Shown piece by piece: positions 1 to 9,200 of a stretch of DNA of 64,000 nucleotides. The position numbers and the translations under genes were made by a program. The stretch is from Micavibrio_C sp046294845 (lineage in GTDB: Bacteria; Pseudomonadota; Alphaproteobacteria; Micavibrionales; Micavibrionaceae). The first letter of the stretch is position 1, and each line of letters starts with the position of its first letter. The notes beneath the pieces are model-generated. The model was not told where the DNA came from, searched no databases, and worked only from the letters and a program-made list of their open reading frames with translations. The stretch lies in contig JBKBNU010000001.1 of assembly GCA_046294845.1 (NCBI GenBank), positions 372,001 through 436,000 of the forward strand, read 5' to 3'.

Positions 1-1
1 G

Positions 2-235
2 AAGGCTGATCAAAACTTCCAGCAACTGCAAGCCGAGCTTTCGGATATTGAAAACAAAATTGCAGCCGCCCGTCGTTTCTTCAACAGCGCTACGAACGAA
101 TACAACACCGCTGTTCAGCAATTTCCTGCCAATCTGATCGCCAATATGTTTGGCTTTAAGGAAGAAGCCTTCTTTGAGGTTGATGCCGCCGAAAGCGCTG
201 CTATCCAGAAAGCACCTACAGTTTCCTTTAGCTAA
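2..235 (+). CDS. lemA: LemA family protein, C-terminal part
   Basis: The reading frame is open from the window edge to TAA at 233-235, giving about 77 residues. The tail carries the LemA-type pattern of an Arg-Arg-Phe-Phe-Asn segment, a Tyr-Asn-Thr, then FPANLIANMFGFKEEAFFEV near the end. LemA proteins are membrane-anchored coiled-coil proteins of unclear function. They are often encoded directly before an M48-type membrane metalloprotease, which is what follows 15 bp downstream. The N-terminal membrane anchor lies outside the window. Confidence 0.85.
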   Translation, partial: KADQNFQQLQAELSDIENKIAAARRFFNSATNEYNTAVQQFPANLIANMFGFKEEAFFEVDAAESAAIQKAPTVSFS

Positions 236-250
236 CGGCATGAAAATCTG

Positions 251-1381
251 ATGGCCTATGGCACGATAGGGCTAAGTACGCATATATGGAACAATAATAT
301 ACGTTCCATTGCCTTGCTGTGCTTTTATCCCGTTCTTATGACCGGCATGCTGTGGGCGATTATGTTTCTGGTAGGGGCCAGCATCATGCCACAGGCTGGT
401 GGCGATTTTAATGCGGCACGCCCTGCCGCTTTCGCGACAGCCTCTGCTATCGAATACTGGCCTACTGTCGCAACGATTGTTGCAATATGGTTTATGATCG
501 CGTGGTTTTTTAATACCCGCATGATCCGTGCCCTGTCCCATTCACGCCCCGTGACCCGCAAGGAAGAACCCGAGCTTTATAACCTGCTGGAAAATCTGTG
601 TATCACGGCAGGTATGCCGATGCCAAAACTCGAAATCATCGAGACCCATGCCCGTAATGCATTTGCCAGCGGTGTTGACCAAAAAAGCTACAGCATCACT
701 GTGACCCGTGGCTTGCTCAATTCCCTGCGCAAGGATGAGGTTGAGGCGGTTTTAGGACATGAGCTTACCCATATTATGAACCGTGATGTACGCCTGCTGA
801 TCGTTTCGGTCATTTTTACAGGGCTTCTGGGGTTCGCAGCCCAAATGGCCTGGAGCAGCTTCCGTTATAATATGTGGTCGGGCTCAGCCCAACGCTACCG
901 CCGCCGCTCAGGCAGCGGGAATGGCGGGAATAGCATGGCTGTGATCGCCTTTATTTTCGGGGTCATGGCGATCTTGTGGATCGGCTATGCCGCCACTCTG
1001 TTTACACGCTTTGCGCTTTCCCGCCGCCGCGAATTTATGGCCGATGCGGGAGCTATCCAGCTCACCAAAAATCCAGATGCGATGATGCGCGCATTGATGC
1101 GGATTGCACAGCGCGATAAAATTCCCGATGCGACAGGGGATATCGCCCTGATGTGTATCGAAAACTCACAGGCCTTCCTCGGTCTTTTCGCAACACATCC
1201 GCCAATCAAGGAGCGTATCCGCACTATCAGCGAAACCACCGGCACCCCCATACCAGAAATCGGCAATGCACACCGTGCACCCGATAATGAGCGTTTTGCC
1301 CATGCCCCTGAAGGCAATCCCTGGCTTACACGCAACAGGCCCTTGAGAAGACAGGGAAATCCGTGGCAACAGGGCGAATAA
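251..1381 (+). CDS. M48 family membrane zinc metalloprotease (HtpX-like)
   Basis: This 376-residue protein has a zinc-binding HELTH motif at about residues 170-174 and a third-ligand Glu near residue 261 in RRREFMADA, the M48 arrangement. Hydrophobic segments near residues 17-45 and 70-90, and two more flanking the catalytic region (about 180-200 and 230-255), place it in the inner membrane, as for HtpX, which degrades damaged membrane proteins. The start 15 bp after lemA suggests one transcription unit, although no strong ribosome binding site is visible. The C-terminal 60 residues are polar and Arg/Pro-rich. The exact subfamily is inferred; it lies next to lemA rather than in an htpX context. 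Confidence 0.88.
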   Translation: MAYGTIGLSTHIWNNNIRSIALLCFYPVLMTGMLWAIMFLVGASIMPQAGGDFNAARPAAFATASAIEYWPTVATIVAIWFMIAWFFNTRMIRALSHSRPVTRKEEPELYNLLENLCITAGMPMPKLEIIETHARNAFASGVDQKSYSITVTRGLLNSLRKDEVEAVLGHELTHIMNRDVRLLIVSVIFTGLLGFAAQMAWSSFRYNMWSGSAQRYRRRSGSGNGGNSMAVIAFIFGVMAILWIGYAATLFTRFALSRRREFMADAGAIQLTKNPDAMMRALMRIAQRDKIPDATGDIALMCIENSQAFLGLFATHPPIKERIRTISETTGTPIPEIGNAHRAPDNERFAHAPEGNPWLTRNRPLRRQGNPWQQGE

Positions 1382-1502
1382 GGCATTTTGGCCATAATTG
1401 TGTCCGCCTGTCCGGTTTTTATAGCCAGCCCTTGGAAATCTGCTAAAATTAACTATATAAGATTTCAAATACGCTTTTATTACCCAAGGAGAGAAAAAAG
1501 CA

Positions 1503-2213
1503 ATGCAACCCGATCGTTATACAACGACACCCTCGACAGCTTCCCGCATCGCCTCGGTTGATGCCGGTCTGCGCAGTCACATGCAAAGCGTCTATAACCG
1601 CATGACGCTGGGTGTTCTTGTCACAGCCATTACCTCTTTTATCGTGGCCAATACGCCCGCCCTCATGAGCCTGTTCCTAGGTGGACCACAGGCCTATATC
1701 GTGATGCTGGCTCCTCTGGCGGTTATATGGTTTGGTTTTAATCCCATGACCATGCCCGCAAGCAAACTCAAGATCAGCTTCCTGCTGCTGAGTGTACTTT
1801 ACGGCATCAGCTTTGCTGCTATCTTCCTTGCTTACGCAAAGACAGATATTGCCCGCGCTTTCTTCATCGCTTCAGCGATGTTTGCAGGCTTGAGCATCTT
1901 TGGTTACACCACACGCAAGAACCTTGATGGTCTGGGCACCTTCGCCGTAATGGGTGTCTGGGGTGTTCTTATTCTGGGTCTGATTAACCTGTTTATCGGT
2001 TCCTCATCCCTGATGAATGTAATCTCGGTTGTTTCCATCATCGCATTCTCCGGCATTACAGCATGGCAAACACAATCGATGAAAGAGATGTATAGCGCCG
2101 CCAACGGCAGCGAAGCCAACAGCCGCATGGCTTGGGCCGCCGCCTTGAACCTGTATATCAGCTTCGTGGCCTTGTTCACGCATATCCTGCATTTGCTGGG
2201 CAATAACAGGTAA
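1503..2213 (+). CDS. Bax inhibitor-1/YccA family membrane protein
   Basis: The 236-residue protein is almost entirely hydrophobic after a 25-residue polar N-terminus, with about seven membrane segments. The first segment follows the family-typical sequence VYNRMTLGVLVTAITSF, and the last contains ALNLYISFVALFTHILHLLG. These match the Bax inhibitor-1/YccA (TMBIM) family of inner-membrane proteins, some of which bind FtsH or leak calcium; the substrate here is unknown. A good ribosome binding site (AAGGAGAG) precedes ATG 1503. A strong hairpin terminator follows, so it is probably monocistronic. Confidence 0.9.
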   Translation: MQPDRYTTTPSTASRIASVDAGLRSHMQSVYNRMTLGVLVTAITSFIVANTPALMSLFLGGPQAYIVMLAPLAVIWFGFNPMTMPASKLKISFLLLSVLYGISFAAIFLAYAKTDIARAFFIASAMFAGLSIFGYTTRKNLDGLGTFAVMGVWGVLILGLINLFIGSSSLMNVISVVSIIAFSGITAWQTQSMKEMYSAANGSEANSRMAWAAALNLYISFVALFTHILHLLGNNR

Positions 2214-2246
2214 TATACGAACATCATCACATAAAAATATTCGTCT

Positions 2247-2273
2247 AAAGGCCCGTAATAACGGGCCTTTATT
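2247..2273 (+). terminator. Rho-independent terminator after the Bax-inhibitor gene
   Basis: A perfect 10-bp stem (AAAGGCCCGT / ACGGGCCTTT) with an AATA loop is followed by a short T-rich tail. It starts 33 bp after the stop codon. Confidence 0.85.
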
Positions 2274-2365
2274 CTTATGCTGCATGCGCGGGTAATCGTT
2301 ACGATTCTTTTAGGGGGATAGAGCGTATAATTGTGTAAGGTACGAAACGCGAAAGGGGGCTCTTC

Positions 2366-3508
2366 ATGACCAGTCATAGTGCGTATGACATTCCGCCGGA
2401 AGAGCGCAGCATGGATCACGGGCTTGCAGGAAATACTCTTGCCTCTCCCGAGCATGAGAAAATGGCCAGATCTCCCGTTCCCTTCTATCAAAATGGTTTT
2501 ATTGGCACTTCTCTCATCATGCAAAATTTGTATGAAGAAATAAGCCATGCCGCACGATCCCAAGCCCCCGTATTCATCACAGGGGAAACGGGGGCTGGCA
2601 AAGAAGTGTGCGCGGAAACCATTCATCAGCATAGTACCCGCCGTGATAAACCGTTTATAGCCATAAACTGTGCGGCCATTCCACGCGACCTTCTTGAATC
2701 GGAATTATTCGGTCACGTCAAAGGTGCGTTTACAGGTGCCATTGCCGACCGTGACGGTGCGGCATCACTGGCGAATGGCGGCACGCTGTTTCTGGATGAA
2801 GTCGCCGAAATGGCGCCCGATATGCAGACCAAGCTCTTGCGCTTCCTGCAGGATTTTTCCTTCCGCAAAGTCGGTGGCAGCCAGACTGAAAAAACAAATG
2901 TCCGGCTTATCTGTGCGACCAACCGCAACCCGCTGGATGAGATCGCCCGCGGGGCCTTGCGCGAGGATCTATATTTCCGCCTTCATGTTATCCCCCTGCA
3001 AATTCCGCCCTTGCGAGAACGCGGAGAGGATATACTTGATATCGCCTATGCGCTTTTGCGGCGTTATAGTCAGGAGGAAGGCCGCCACATACACGCCTTC
3101 ACAGAAGATGTAAAAAGCGTCTTTCTTCACTACCCGTGGCCGGGAAATGTCAGGCAGCTACAAAATGTCTTGCGTTATATCTGCGTTATGAATGACGGCG
3201 AATACGTAACCAGCGATATGCTGCCTCGAAAATTATTACACCGGCAACCGGCGAAATCACCGAATGGTAGCACAGTTCCCCGGCCATCCATGGGCGGCGC
3301 CGACCCCTCTCTTGAAATGGCGCAGGGCCTGCCCGCACCCTTGAACAGCATGACCCTGGAAGAAATTGAGCGTCTGGTCATTGAACAGGCTGTATCACAG
3401 GCCGAGGGTAATATCCCGCAAGCCGCAGCCCGTTTGGGAGTGGCGCCCTCGACTATTTACCGCAAACGGATGTTATGGGCCGGAGATTCCCGGGAGGAAT
3501 CCTTCTAG
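2366..3508 (+). CDS. Sigma-54-dependent transcriptional activator without receiver domain
   Basis: The 380 residues consist of a 45-residue N-terminus, a sigma-54 AAA+ domain (about 45-285) and a C-terminal Fis-type helix-turn-helix (about 335-372, with AAARLGVAPSTIYRKR). Walker A (GETGAGKE) lies near residue 75, the sigma-54 contact loop GAFTGA at 120-125, Walker B (FLDEV) near 143, and the arginine-finger region has REDLYFRLHV. All elements needed to remodel sigma-54 RNA polymerase are present. The usual N-terminal response-regulator domain is missing and the 45 residues there show no recognisable sensor, so activity may be controlled by expression level or by a partner. No neighbouring gene reveals the target regulon. 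Confidence 0.9.
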   Translation: MTSHSAYDIPPEERSMDHGLAGNTLASPEHEKMARSPVPFYQNGFIGTSLIMQNLYEEISHAARSQAPVFITGETGAGKEVCAETIHQHSTRRDKPFIAINCAAIPRDLLESELFGHVKGAFTGAIADRDGAASLANGGTLFLDEVAEMAPDMQTKLLRFLQDFSFRKVGGSQTEKTNVRLICATNRNPLDEIARGALREDLYFRLHVIPLQIPPLRERGEDILDIAYALLRRYSQEEGRHIHAFTEDVKSVFLHYPWPGNVRQLQNVLRYICVMNDGEYVTSDMLPRKLLHRQPAKSPNGSTVPRPSMGGADPSLEMAQGLPAPLNSMTLEEIERLVIEQAVSQAEGNIPQAAARLGVAPSTIYRKRMLWAGDSREESF

Positions 3509-3596
3509 AATTCCAGTTTTAGCCCCTGATCCGGAGAGTTTTTTCTCTTGAAATCCGGCCGCAGAGCGACTAACTTCCCCCTGTCTTTTGGAAAAA

Positions 3597-3672
<76 letters not shown>

Positions 3673-3701
3673 AAAGAAGTCTTTAAGGGCTGATAAGTCC
3701 C

Positions 3702-3738
3702 CCGCCACGGCGCAAACCGTAGCGGAGTTTTGTTTTAT
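3702..3738 (+). terminator. Terminator downstream of tRNA-Ala
   Basis: An imperfect stem (CCGC-c-ACGG / CCGT-a-GCGG) with loop CGCAAA is followed by AGTTTTGTTTT. It ends at the stop codon of the convergent MerT-like gene. Confidence 0.7.
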
Positions 3739-4124
3739 TTACTCATGACCAACGGCGCGACAAAAGCAAAGAAGGCCCCCGTCATAAACATCAGCACGGA
3801 AAAAGCATAGATCCCGATACTGATCCGCCGCAGGAAACGACAAGTCCGTGCCTGTGCCGCATCGGCAGGACAGGGAAGAGTCCGCGCCCGCCAGAGCATG
3901 ATACCCGCCCCGAGCAGAAGAAAACTAGCCAGACCGAAGACCAGCGCCTTATGACGGGATAGCCAGACAAGCTGTCCATACTCGCTCACCAGCCCTGCCA
4001 GAACCGCACCCATACCGAGCGACACCAGAAGTGCCGGCAAGGCACAGCACACGAGTGTGGCCGCCGATGTAAAAAGGCTGAGAACAGGGACGGAAAGCTG
4101 GCTCCATCCAAAAACCTTAGTCAT
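3735..4124 (-). CDS. MerT-like membrane metal transporter
   Basis: This 129-residue protein has about three to four membrane segments. A vicinal Cys pair (C26-C27) lies in the first segment inside TLVCCALPALLVSLG, with two more cysteines (C85, C95) in a loop. That is the cysteine layout of mercury importers of the MerT type, in which periplasmic metal passes from MerP to the first pair and then to the cytoplasmic pair. The ATG at 4124 overlaps the stop codon of the upstream HMA gene (ATGACTAA), so I chose it over a longer upstream start. No mercuric reductase or MerR gene is nearby, so the metal is not determined by context. Confidence 0.8.
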   Translation of the reverse strand: MTKVFGWSQLSVPVLSLFTSAATLVCCALPALLVSLGMGAVLAGLVSEYGQLVWLSRHKALVFGLASFLLLGAGIMLWRARTLPCPADAAQARTCRFLRRISIGIYAFSVLMFMTGAFFAFVAPLVMSK

Positions 4125-4443
4125 GCGCGCCTGCCGGTTGATGATGGATGCCATCCAGTGAATATCCGGCATCGGTGATGAACTTCTTTATTTCTTCATC
4201 GCTGAATACCTGATCCTTTTTCATGACTAGGGTAATCAGGGCTTTATCAAGATCGACATCAACCGACTCGGCCTTTTCCGTGCCCATAAAGACCTTGTTA
4301 ACGGCTTGCGCACAATAATCACAGACAAGGCCCATAACTTTTATATGAACTGTTTCTCCGGTATGCAGCGCCCATGACGGGGTAGCAGACATAAGCAGGA
4401 AAGTTACAGCGACAAGCAAAGTATTTTTAATAGGGAATGACAT
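4117..4443 (-). CDS. Periplasmic heavy-metal-associated (HMA/MerP-like) protein
   Basis: The 108 residues start with a signal peptide (to about residue 25, PSWA). A single ferredoxin-like HMA domain follows, with the metal-binding motif GLVCDYC (C41, C44). It probably scavenges a soft metal ion in the periplasm and hands it to the MerT-like protein encoded next; the two genes overlap by 8 bp. A strong AAGGAGA ribosome binding site precedes the ATG. The motif reads CDYC rather than the more usual M-x-C-x-x-C, so specificity is uncertain. Confidence 0.85.
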   Translation of the reverse strand: MSFPIKNTLLVAVTFLLMSATPSWALHTGETVHIKVMGLVCDYCAQAVNKVFMGTEKAESVDVDLDKALITLVMKKDQVFSDEEIKKFITDAGYSLDGIHHQPAGAHD

Positions 4444-4455
4444 TTTCGTTTCTCC

Positions 4456-5100
4456 TTAGAAGGTTTGCATCAAATGAAAGAAAACACCGCCGTCGAGATT
4501 GACGCCGGTCTCCATGAGGGTTGTGCCCTTAAAAAATCTGACTAACGGGGTAACCGAGAAATCATCCGTCTTGCCGGCATCATAGTCAGCCTGCAACATG
4601 AACCATGTATGCAGATCACCATAATCACCGACATAAGGTGCTATCCCGACGCGGGCGGTGTGGGCTGCCTTGTTGTTGATATCCCCTGAAGAGCGAAATT
4701 CATTACCATACGAGATATAGTAACGACGATCTTCCCAGTCAGCAGAAATACCACCGTAAATGACAGGTTCTGACTCATCACCGTCATAGGCCCATCCCAT
4801 TCCCGGTTTGAAATAGAGATTGGCCTGTGATTGGGGACCATTCCATCTCTTCAGCAGGAAATTGGCCTGCATAGCATCCATATGTGCCTTGGGATCGCGC
4901 CAGTACTCATGACGCCACCCGACGGAGGCTTTAGGTGTCAGGGTATAATAGATCTGGACATTGTTCATATCCGGATCGTTCATACTCATGGCGCTCCATC
5001 CCCCGGGATAGGTTATAGGCCGCGCCTGTGCCGGCATGACCAGCAAGATCGCCAGCAGAAAGGCCAGTGAACAAACACCGCCTTTAAATAAGGGAAACAT
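4456..5100 (-). CDS. Exported beta-rich protein, probable outer-membrane component of the metal cluster
   Basis: This 214-residue protein has a signal peptide to about residue 27 (MPAQA). The rest alternates aromatic and polar residues in short strands and ends in a C-terminal Phe (FFHLMQTF), a pattern typical of small outer-membrane beta-barrels. I recall similar hypothetical proteins beside MerT/MerP-like genes in other proteobacteria, but cannot name the family. The ATG at 5100 is preferred because GGAG lies 7 nt upstream; the gene ends 12 bp before the HMA gene. It may carry metal across the outer membrane, but that rests on context alone. Confidence 0.65.
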   Translation of the reverse strand: MFPLFKGGVCSLAFLLAILLVMPAQARPITYPGGWSAMSMNDPDMNNVQIYYTLTPKASVGWRHEYWRDPKAHMDAMQANFLLKRWNGPQSQANLYFKPGMGWAYDGDESEPVIYGGISADWEDRRYYISYGNEFRSSGDINNKAAHTARVGIAPYVGDYGDLHTWFMLQADYDAGKTDDFSVTPLVRFFKGTTLMETGVNLDGGVFFHLMQTF

Positions 5101-5155
5101 TTTCAAACTCCATAGGTTATTAATCCATCACGCTGTAATCGAGCGGATGGTCACA

Positions 5156-5563
5156 CTAGGGTCTAAATCTTTGTGTTGATAAAAGGCAGGAATAGCCTGA
5201 TTGTCGCCATAAGGGCGGTCCCGTACTAATCCGCCCCGAAGGATGGGCTCTTGATAACGGCAAGCCCATCATCAAAGCAGGAATAATAAATCCAAGAACG
5301 ATGAAGGCGCCCGTTTTGGCCGGAAGGTCAATCATGGGCGATGGAGAAAGGTCACCGAGAGTACAATCCTGCATCAGCATAGGCCCCGCCATATTATCGA
5401 CCCCATCCCCCTGATTTTCGGAGGAGTTTGGTTGGTGGCAGGGCGGCAACTCCTGTTCTGCTATCTGCTTTGCCGCCGCAGGCTCGGGACAAAACGTCAT
5501 AACACACACCATGGACGGTGTGAGCATTAAAAGCATCAGGATTGCATTTATGAGCTTTCTCAT
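5156..5563 (-). CDS. Small exported or membrane protein of unknown function
   Basis: The predicted 135 residues begin with an N-terminal hydrophobic segment (residues 5-24) that could be a signal peptide or anchor. A Cys/His/Met-containing middle part follows (motifs VMTFCPEP and PPCHQP, then a Met-rich GPMLMQDC), and a second hydrophobic segment lies near residues 88-105. Scattered Cys, His and Met would suit a metal-related role next to the MerTP-like genes; that is an inference. The start is uncertain: a longer form would overlap the DUF4402 gene, and ATG 5563 has only a weak ribosome binding site. I do not recognise the family. Confidence 0.55.
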   Translation of the reverse strand: MRKLINAILMLLMLTPSMVCVMTFCPEPAAAKQIAEQELPPCHQPNSSENQGDGVDNMAGPMLMQDCTLGDLSPSPMIDLPAKTGAFIVLGFIIPALMMGLPLSRAHPSGRISTGPPLWRQSGYSCLLSTQRFRP

Positions 5564-5594
5564 CCTATTGAGGATATTACTTTCCTGTCGGCGG

Positions 5595-6101
5595 TCAAGG
5601 GTTGTTAACCGTAATAACATAAGCACCGCTATAGGAACCGCCTAGTTGCGCAGCATTAATATGCAGCGTACCGCCGATATAAAAATCCAAAGGGGTAGAA
5701 ACGCTCAGAGATACTGTAATTGCCGGCTGGGACACGATAGGCGAACTGAGTGATGGAGCAGACATGCGAAATGTATCAACTGACATATCCGCGCCCGGCC
5801 CCGTCAAGGTAATGGGAGCAGAAGCCGTAACCGATACCAGGCCGGTCATACCCGTCAAAAGACAGTTTCCCCGCTTACCTCCCGAAACCTGAGTCAGACA
5901 GGGAGAAGATGTTGTTGATCCTGCCGGCGTGACCGTAACCGTTGAGGACATGCTTGAACAGGCCCCGTGTGTGCCGAAATCTATCGGCGTGCATACCAGT
6001 GCCTGCGCCTGAACCGATTTATGATAACCCGTCATCACCATGGAAAGGACGGAAAGCGCCACCATCAACTTTCCTTTGGTTCGCGGGGGGACGGTGGACA
6101 T
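5595..6101 (-). CDS. DUF4402 domain exported protein
   Basis: The 168-residue protein has a signal peptide and the C-terminal DUF4402 signature: FYIGGTLHINAAQLGG followed by YSGAYVITVN. Proteins of this family are secreted beta-sandwich proteins, often fimbria- or surface-associated, with no settled function. ATG 6101 is preceded by AAGGA at 8 nt, so I rejected the TTG start 27 bp further upstream. Four cysteines (motifs VCTP, GACS, SPCL, NCLL) could form two disulphides. It is the first gene of the minus-strand cluster running to 3735. Confidence 0.8.
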   Translation of the reverse strand: MSTVPPRTKGKLMVALSVLSMVMTGYHKSVQAQALVCTPIDFGTHGACSSMSSTVTVTPAGSTTSSPCLTQVSGGKRGNCLLTGMTGLVSVTASAPITLTGPGADMSVDTFRMSAPSLSSPIVSQPAITVSLSVSTPLDFYIGGTLHINAAQLGGSYSGAYVITVNNP

Positions 6102-6201
6102 ACTTTTTTCCTTGGATACTGTTGGCAATTATGATGGTACCATCATACTCCAGTTACCGGATTGTGCAAAGCGCTCATACAGATTGATGTTCTTTCATCA
6201 A

Positions 6202-9200
6202 TTAACTGACGATCAGGTTACCGCCCGTAATCATTTCATAGAGATCAAGGCCCGTGACACCGTTCAGTGTCGCAATATTTACGAAACTGGCGCCGCCTGT
6301 CGTCCCGTTAGCATCAACGGCAATTGTTGTATTGCCGCCCGAGACACTGACCGAGACAAAATCAGAAATAACGTGAGAGAGCGGATCATAGGAAATAATA
6401 TCACTGATATCCAGCTTGTCACGGCCAAGGAAATTAAAATTATAAATCGTATCGGTGCTGGAAGTGTTGTCGAAATAGAAAATATCAATCCCATCCGACC
6501 CATATAGATTATCGTTGCCGAGGCCGCCATTAATCGTGTTGGCATTTAGGCTGGCGAAAACATCCGATCCTTCCCATTCAATCGCATATTGCGGCACAGT
6601 GACAAAGCCTGTCGAACCATCACCTTGCACTACCAGATCAGCCCATTGTGTACCGTCCAGCATATAAAGATAGTCCTGCGTACCATTGCTATCGTTAGGC
6701 TGACCGGCTGACCAATTGGTATACCAGCTATTCACGGCCGTTCCGGAAGAATTGGCAAACTGCACGCCGGATTCATAACCGCCCGTTGTCCAGCGCCAAA
6801 CGCCCTCAGTTCCAAAATCACCGCCACCAAGCCAGGTGCTAACACCTCCCGCCAGTCCTTCAAGGAAGGATTGTTCGTCAGCTGATGTAATGGTGGCCAG
6901 ATGACCGGATGCCCCGTTCAATGTGGCCGCATTGGCTGCACTATTGGCAGTTGTCCAATCAACCATACTGTTAATTACACGGTAGAAGTTGCCTGTCTCA
7001 TAGTTGTATGCAAGGCCAGAATTAGCAGCAAGAAGACTTTGGATCAGGGCTGTTTGCGTATCAACAGTACCGGAATAAATTGTATCGGCACCATCGCCAC
7101 CATTCAGTGTATCATTACCGGAGCTACCATAGAGTGTGTCATCACCATCGCCACCATAGAGAACATTGGAAGAGTTGACATCGGCATCTGTAATGCTATA
7201 GCCAGCCGTCAGAGGTCCGGCAACACCCGCCGTTTCGCCCGAGATTACAACATCATCAAAACGAGCCCAGGCATTTTCATTGTTACCACTTGATCCATCG
7301 TGCCAGATACCAAGACGCAAATCATAGGATGTTCCTGATGACACGCTGCCCAGAGAAATCGTATAAAGCTGCCAGCCTGTATCAAGGGCACCGCCGCTAC
7401 CGAGACCTGTGCTGATAAAGTTGGTAATCGAACCGCCATCCAGATCGTAAAAGACATGGGAGTCTTCACCATTATCATTCTGGCTGGCATGGTTATGCCT
7501 GTAGTAGAATGATATTTCTACATTCTCGAGATCTTGTACAAAGTTTATGGTCTGGCTCCAGAAACCATATGCATTACCAAAATTACCATTGTTGTTGGTA
7601 ATGGTAATCTCGAGAGAACCATTGGCGTTATTACCATCTGTTGTTATTCTCGTACCTGAAACAGTAACGTTGGCAGGGTCGCTACCATCACTGTAGGAAA
7701 ATCCGCCATTATCTGATCCAAAGGCTTCATCCAGAACTGTTACAGGTGTTCCGCCACCTGATAGGGCTGTGGCGCCGATGGCATTTGTATTCACTGTCTC
7801 GTCAAGAGCATAGAGTATGTCGCCACCCGCACTACCGTAGAGCGTGTCGTTTCCTATACCGCCACGCGCTGTCGTCGTGTTCGCAGAAACCAGAATTTGG
7901 CTGGCTTCCCATTCAATCACATAGGCACGGGTTGTTCCCGGCAGCTGGTCATTCCAACGTCCGCCGTTTTGCAATTCAATATTCGCCTCAAACCCGTTAT
8001 AGTCATTGGGTTCACCGCTATTCCAGTTGGTATAGGCACCACCCACAGCGCTGCCAGCAGCCTGACCCTGCCAGAACTGGACACCATCATCCGGCCCGCC
8101 TACCCAGCGCCATTCACCGTTTACTGCGCCATCAGATCCGCCGATCCAGATATTCGATGTTCCCGATATACTATCAAGATAGGCATTCTCTGTGGCAGAA
8201 TTCGAATGTGCCAAGTGACCGGCTATACCATTGATTGTGGCAGCAGTGGCCGCACTATTGGCAGCCTCCCATGTGAGAGTTGTTGTCACATATTGATAGA
8301 AGCTGTTCGTCGTGGCGTTATAAACCACACTGGGATTGGCCGCGAGAATCTGGGCGGAGGTAATACTGGCAACCGAAGCCGAATAAATAATATCATCGCC
8401 GTTGCCGCCATTCAGGTTATCTGCGCCGGCGCTGCCATAAAGCGTGTCATTTCCGTCACCGCCATCGAGAGTATTCGCATAATCCTTATCCGAATCGGTG
8501 TTGCTACCGATCACAATATTATCAATACGTAGTGTTGTATCCTCATTGGCAGCATCCTTGCCCTGAACAAGACCGCCAATCGTCACTGTGTGATTGCCTG
8601 ATGTCAGCATGCCCAGATCGATAGTGACATTCCGCCAGCCTGTATCATAGGTCGGATCGCCACCGTCACTTTCCATCTGGATAATATAGTCATTACCGTT
8701 CAGCCCGTGCTTGATACCGTCAATCTCGACATACAGGATAAAATCCTCATCGACCTCATACGTTCCGGTACGGATAACCTTGTAAGAAAAGCTGATAGTT
8801 GTATCTGGCACATCATCGGCCACACTGAAAGTGCGACTGAAACCACCGGACATATTGCCCTCGACTGTGGCATTCGTACCGTCAAAGACAACTTCCAGCG
8901 CGCCATTACCATTCACGCCGTCAGTTGTGATGCGTGTACCATTCACATACGCGCCACCTGTGCCGCCAAAAACATTGTCAGCGTAAGAGAAGCTGTCCAA
9001 TCCACTATTAAAATTGGCAGAGAAAATGGTAACAGAAGGCGCAACAGCATAAAGTGTATCGCTATCGCCATTGCCATTAATTGTATCAGAACCGACACCG
9101 CCATATATAATGTTGGCGTTATTATCACCTGTCAGAGTATCGTTATAACGCGATCCGATAATATTCTCGATTGCCGAGAGCGTGTCCGATCCATATCCAC

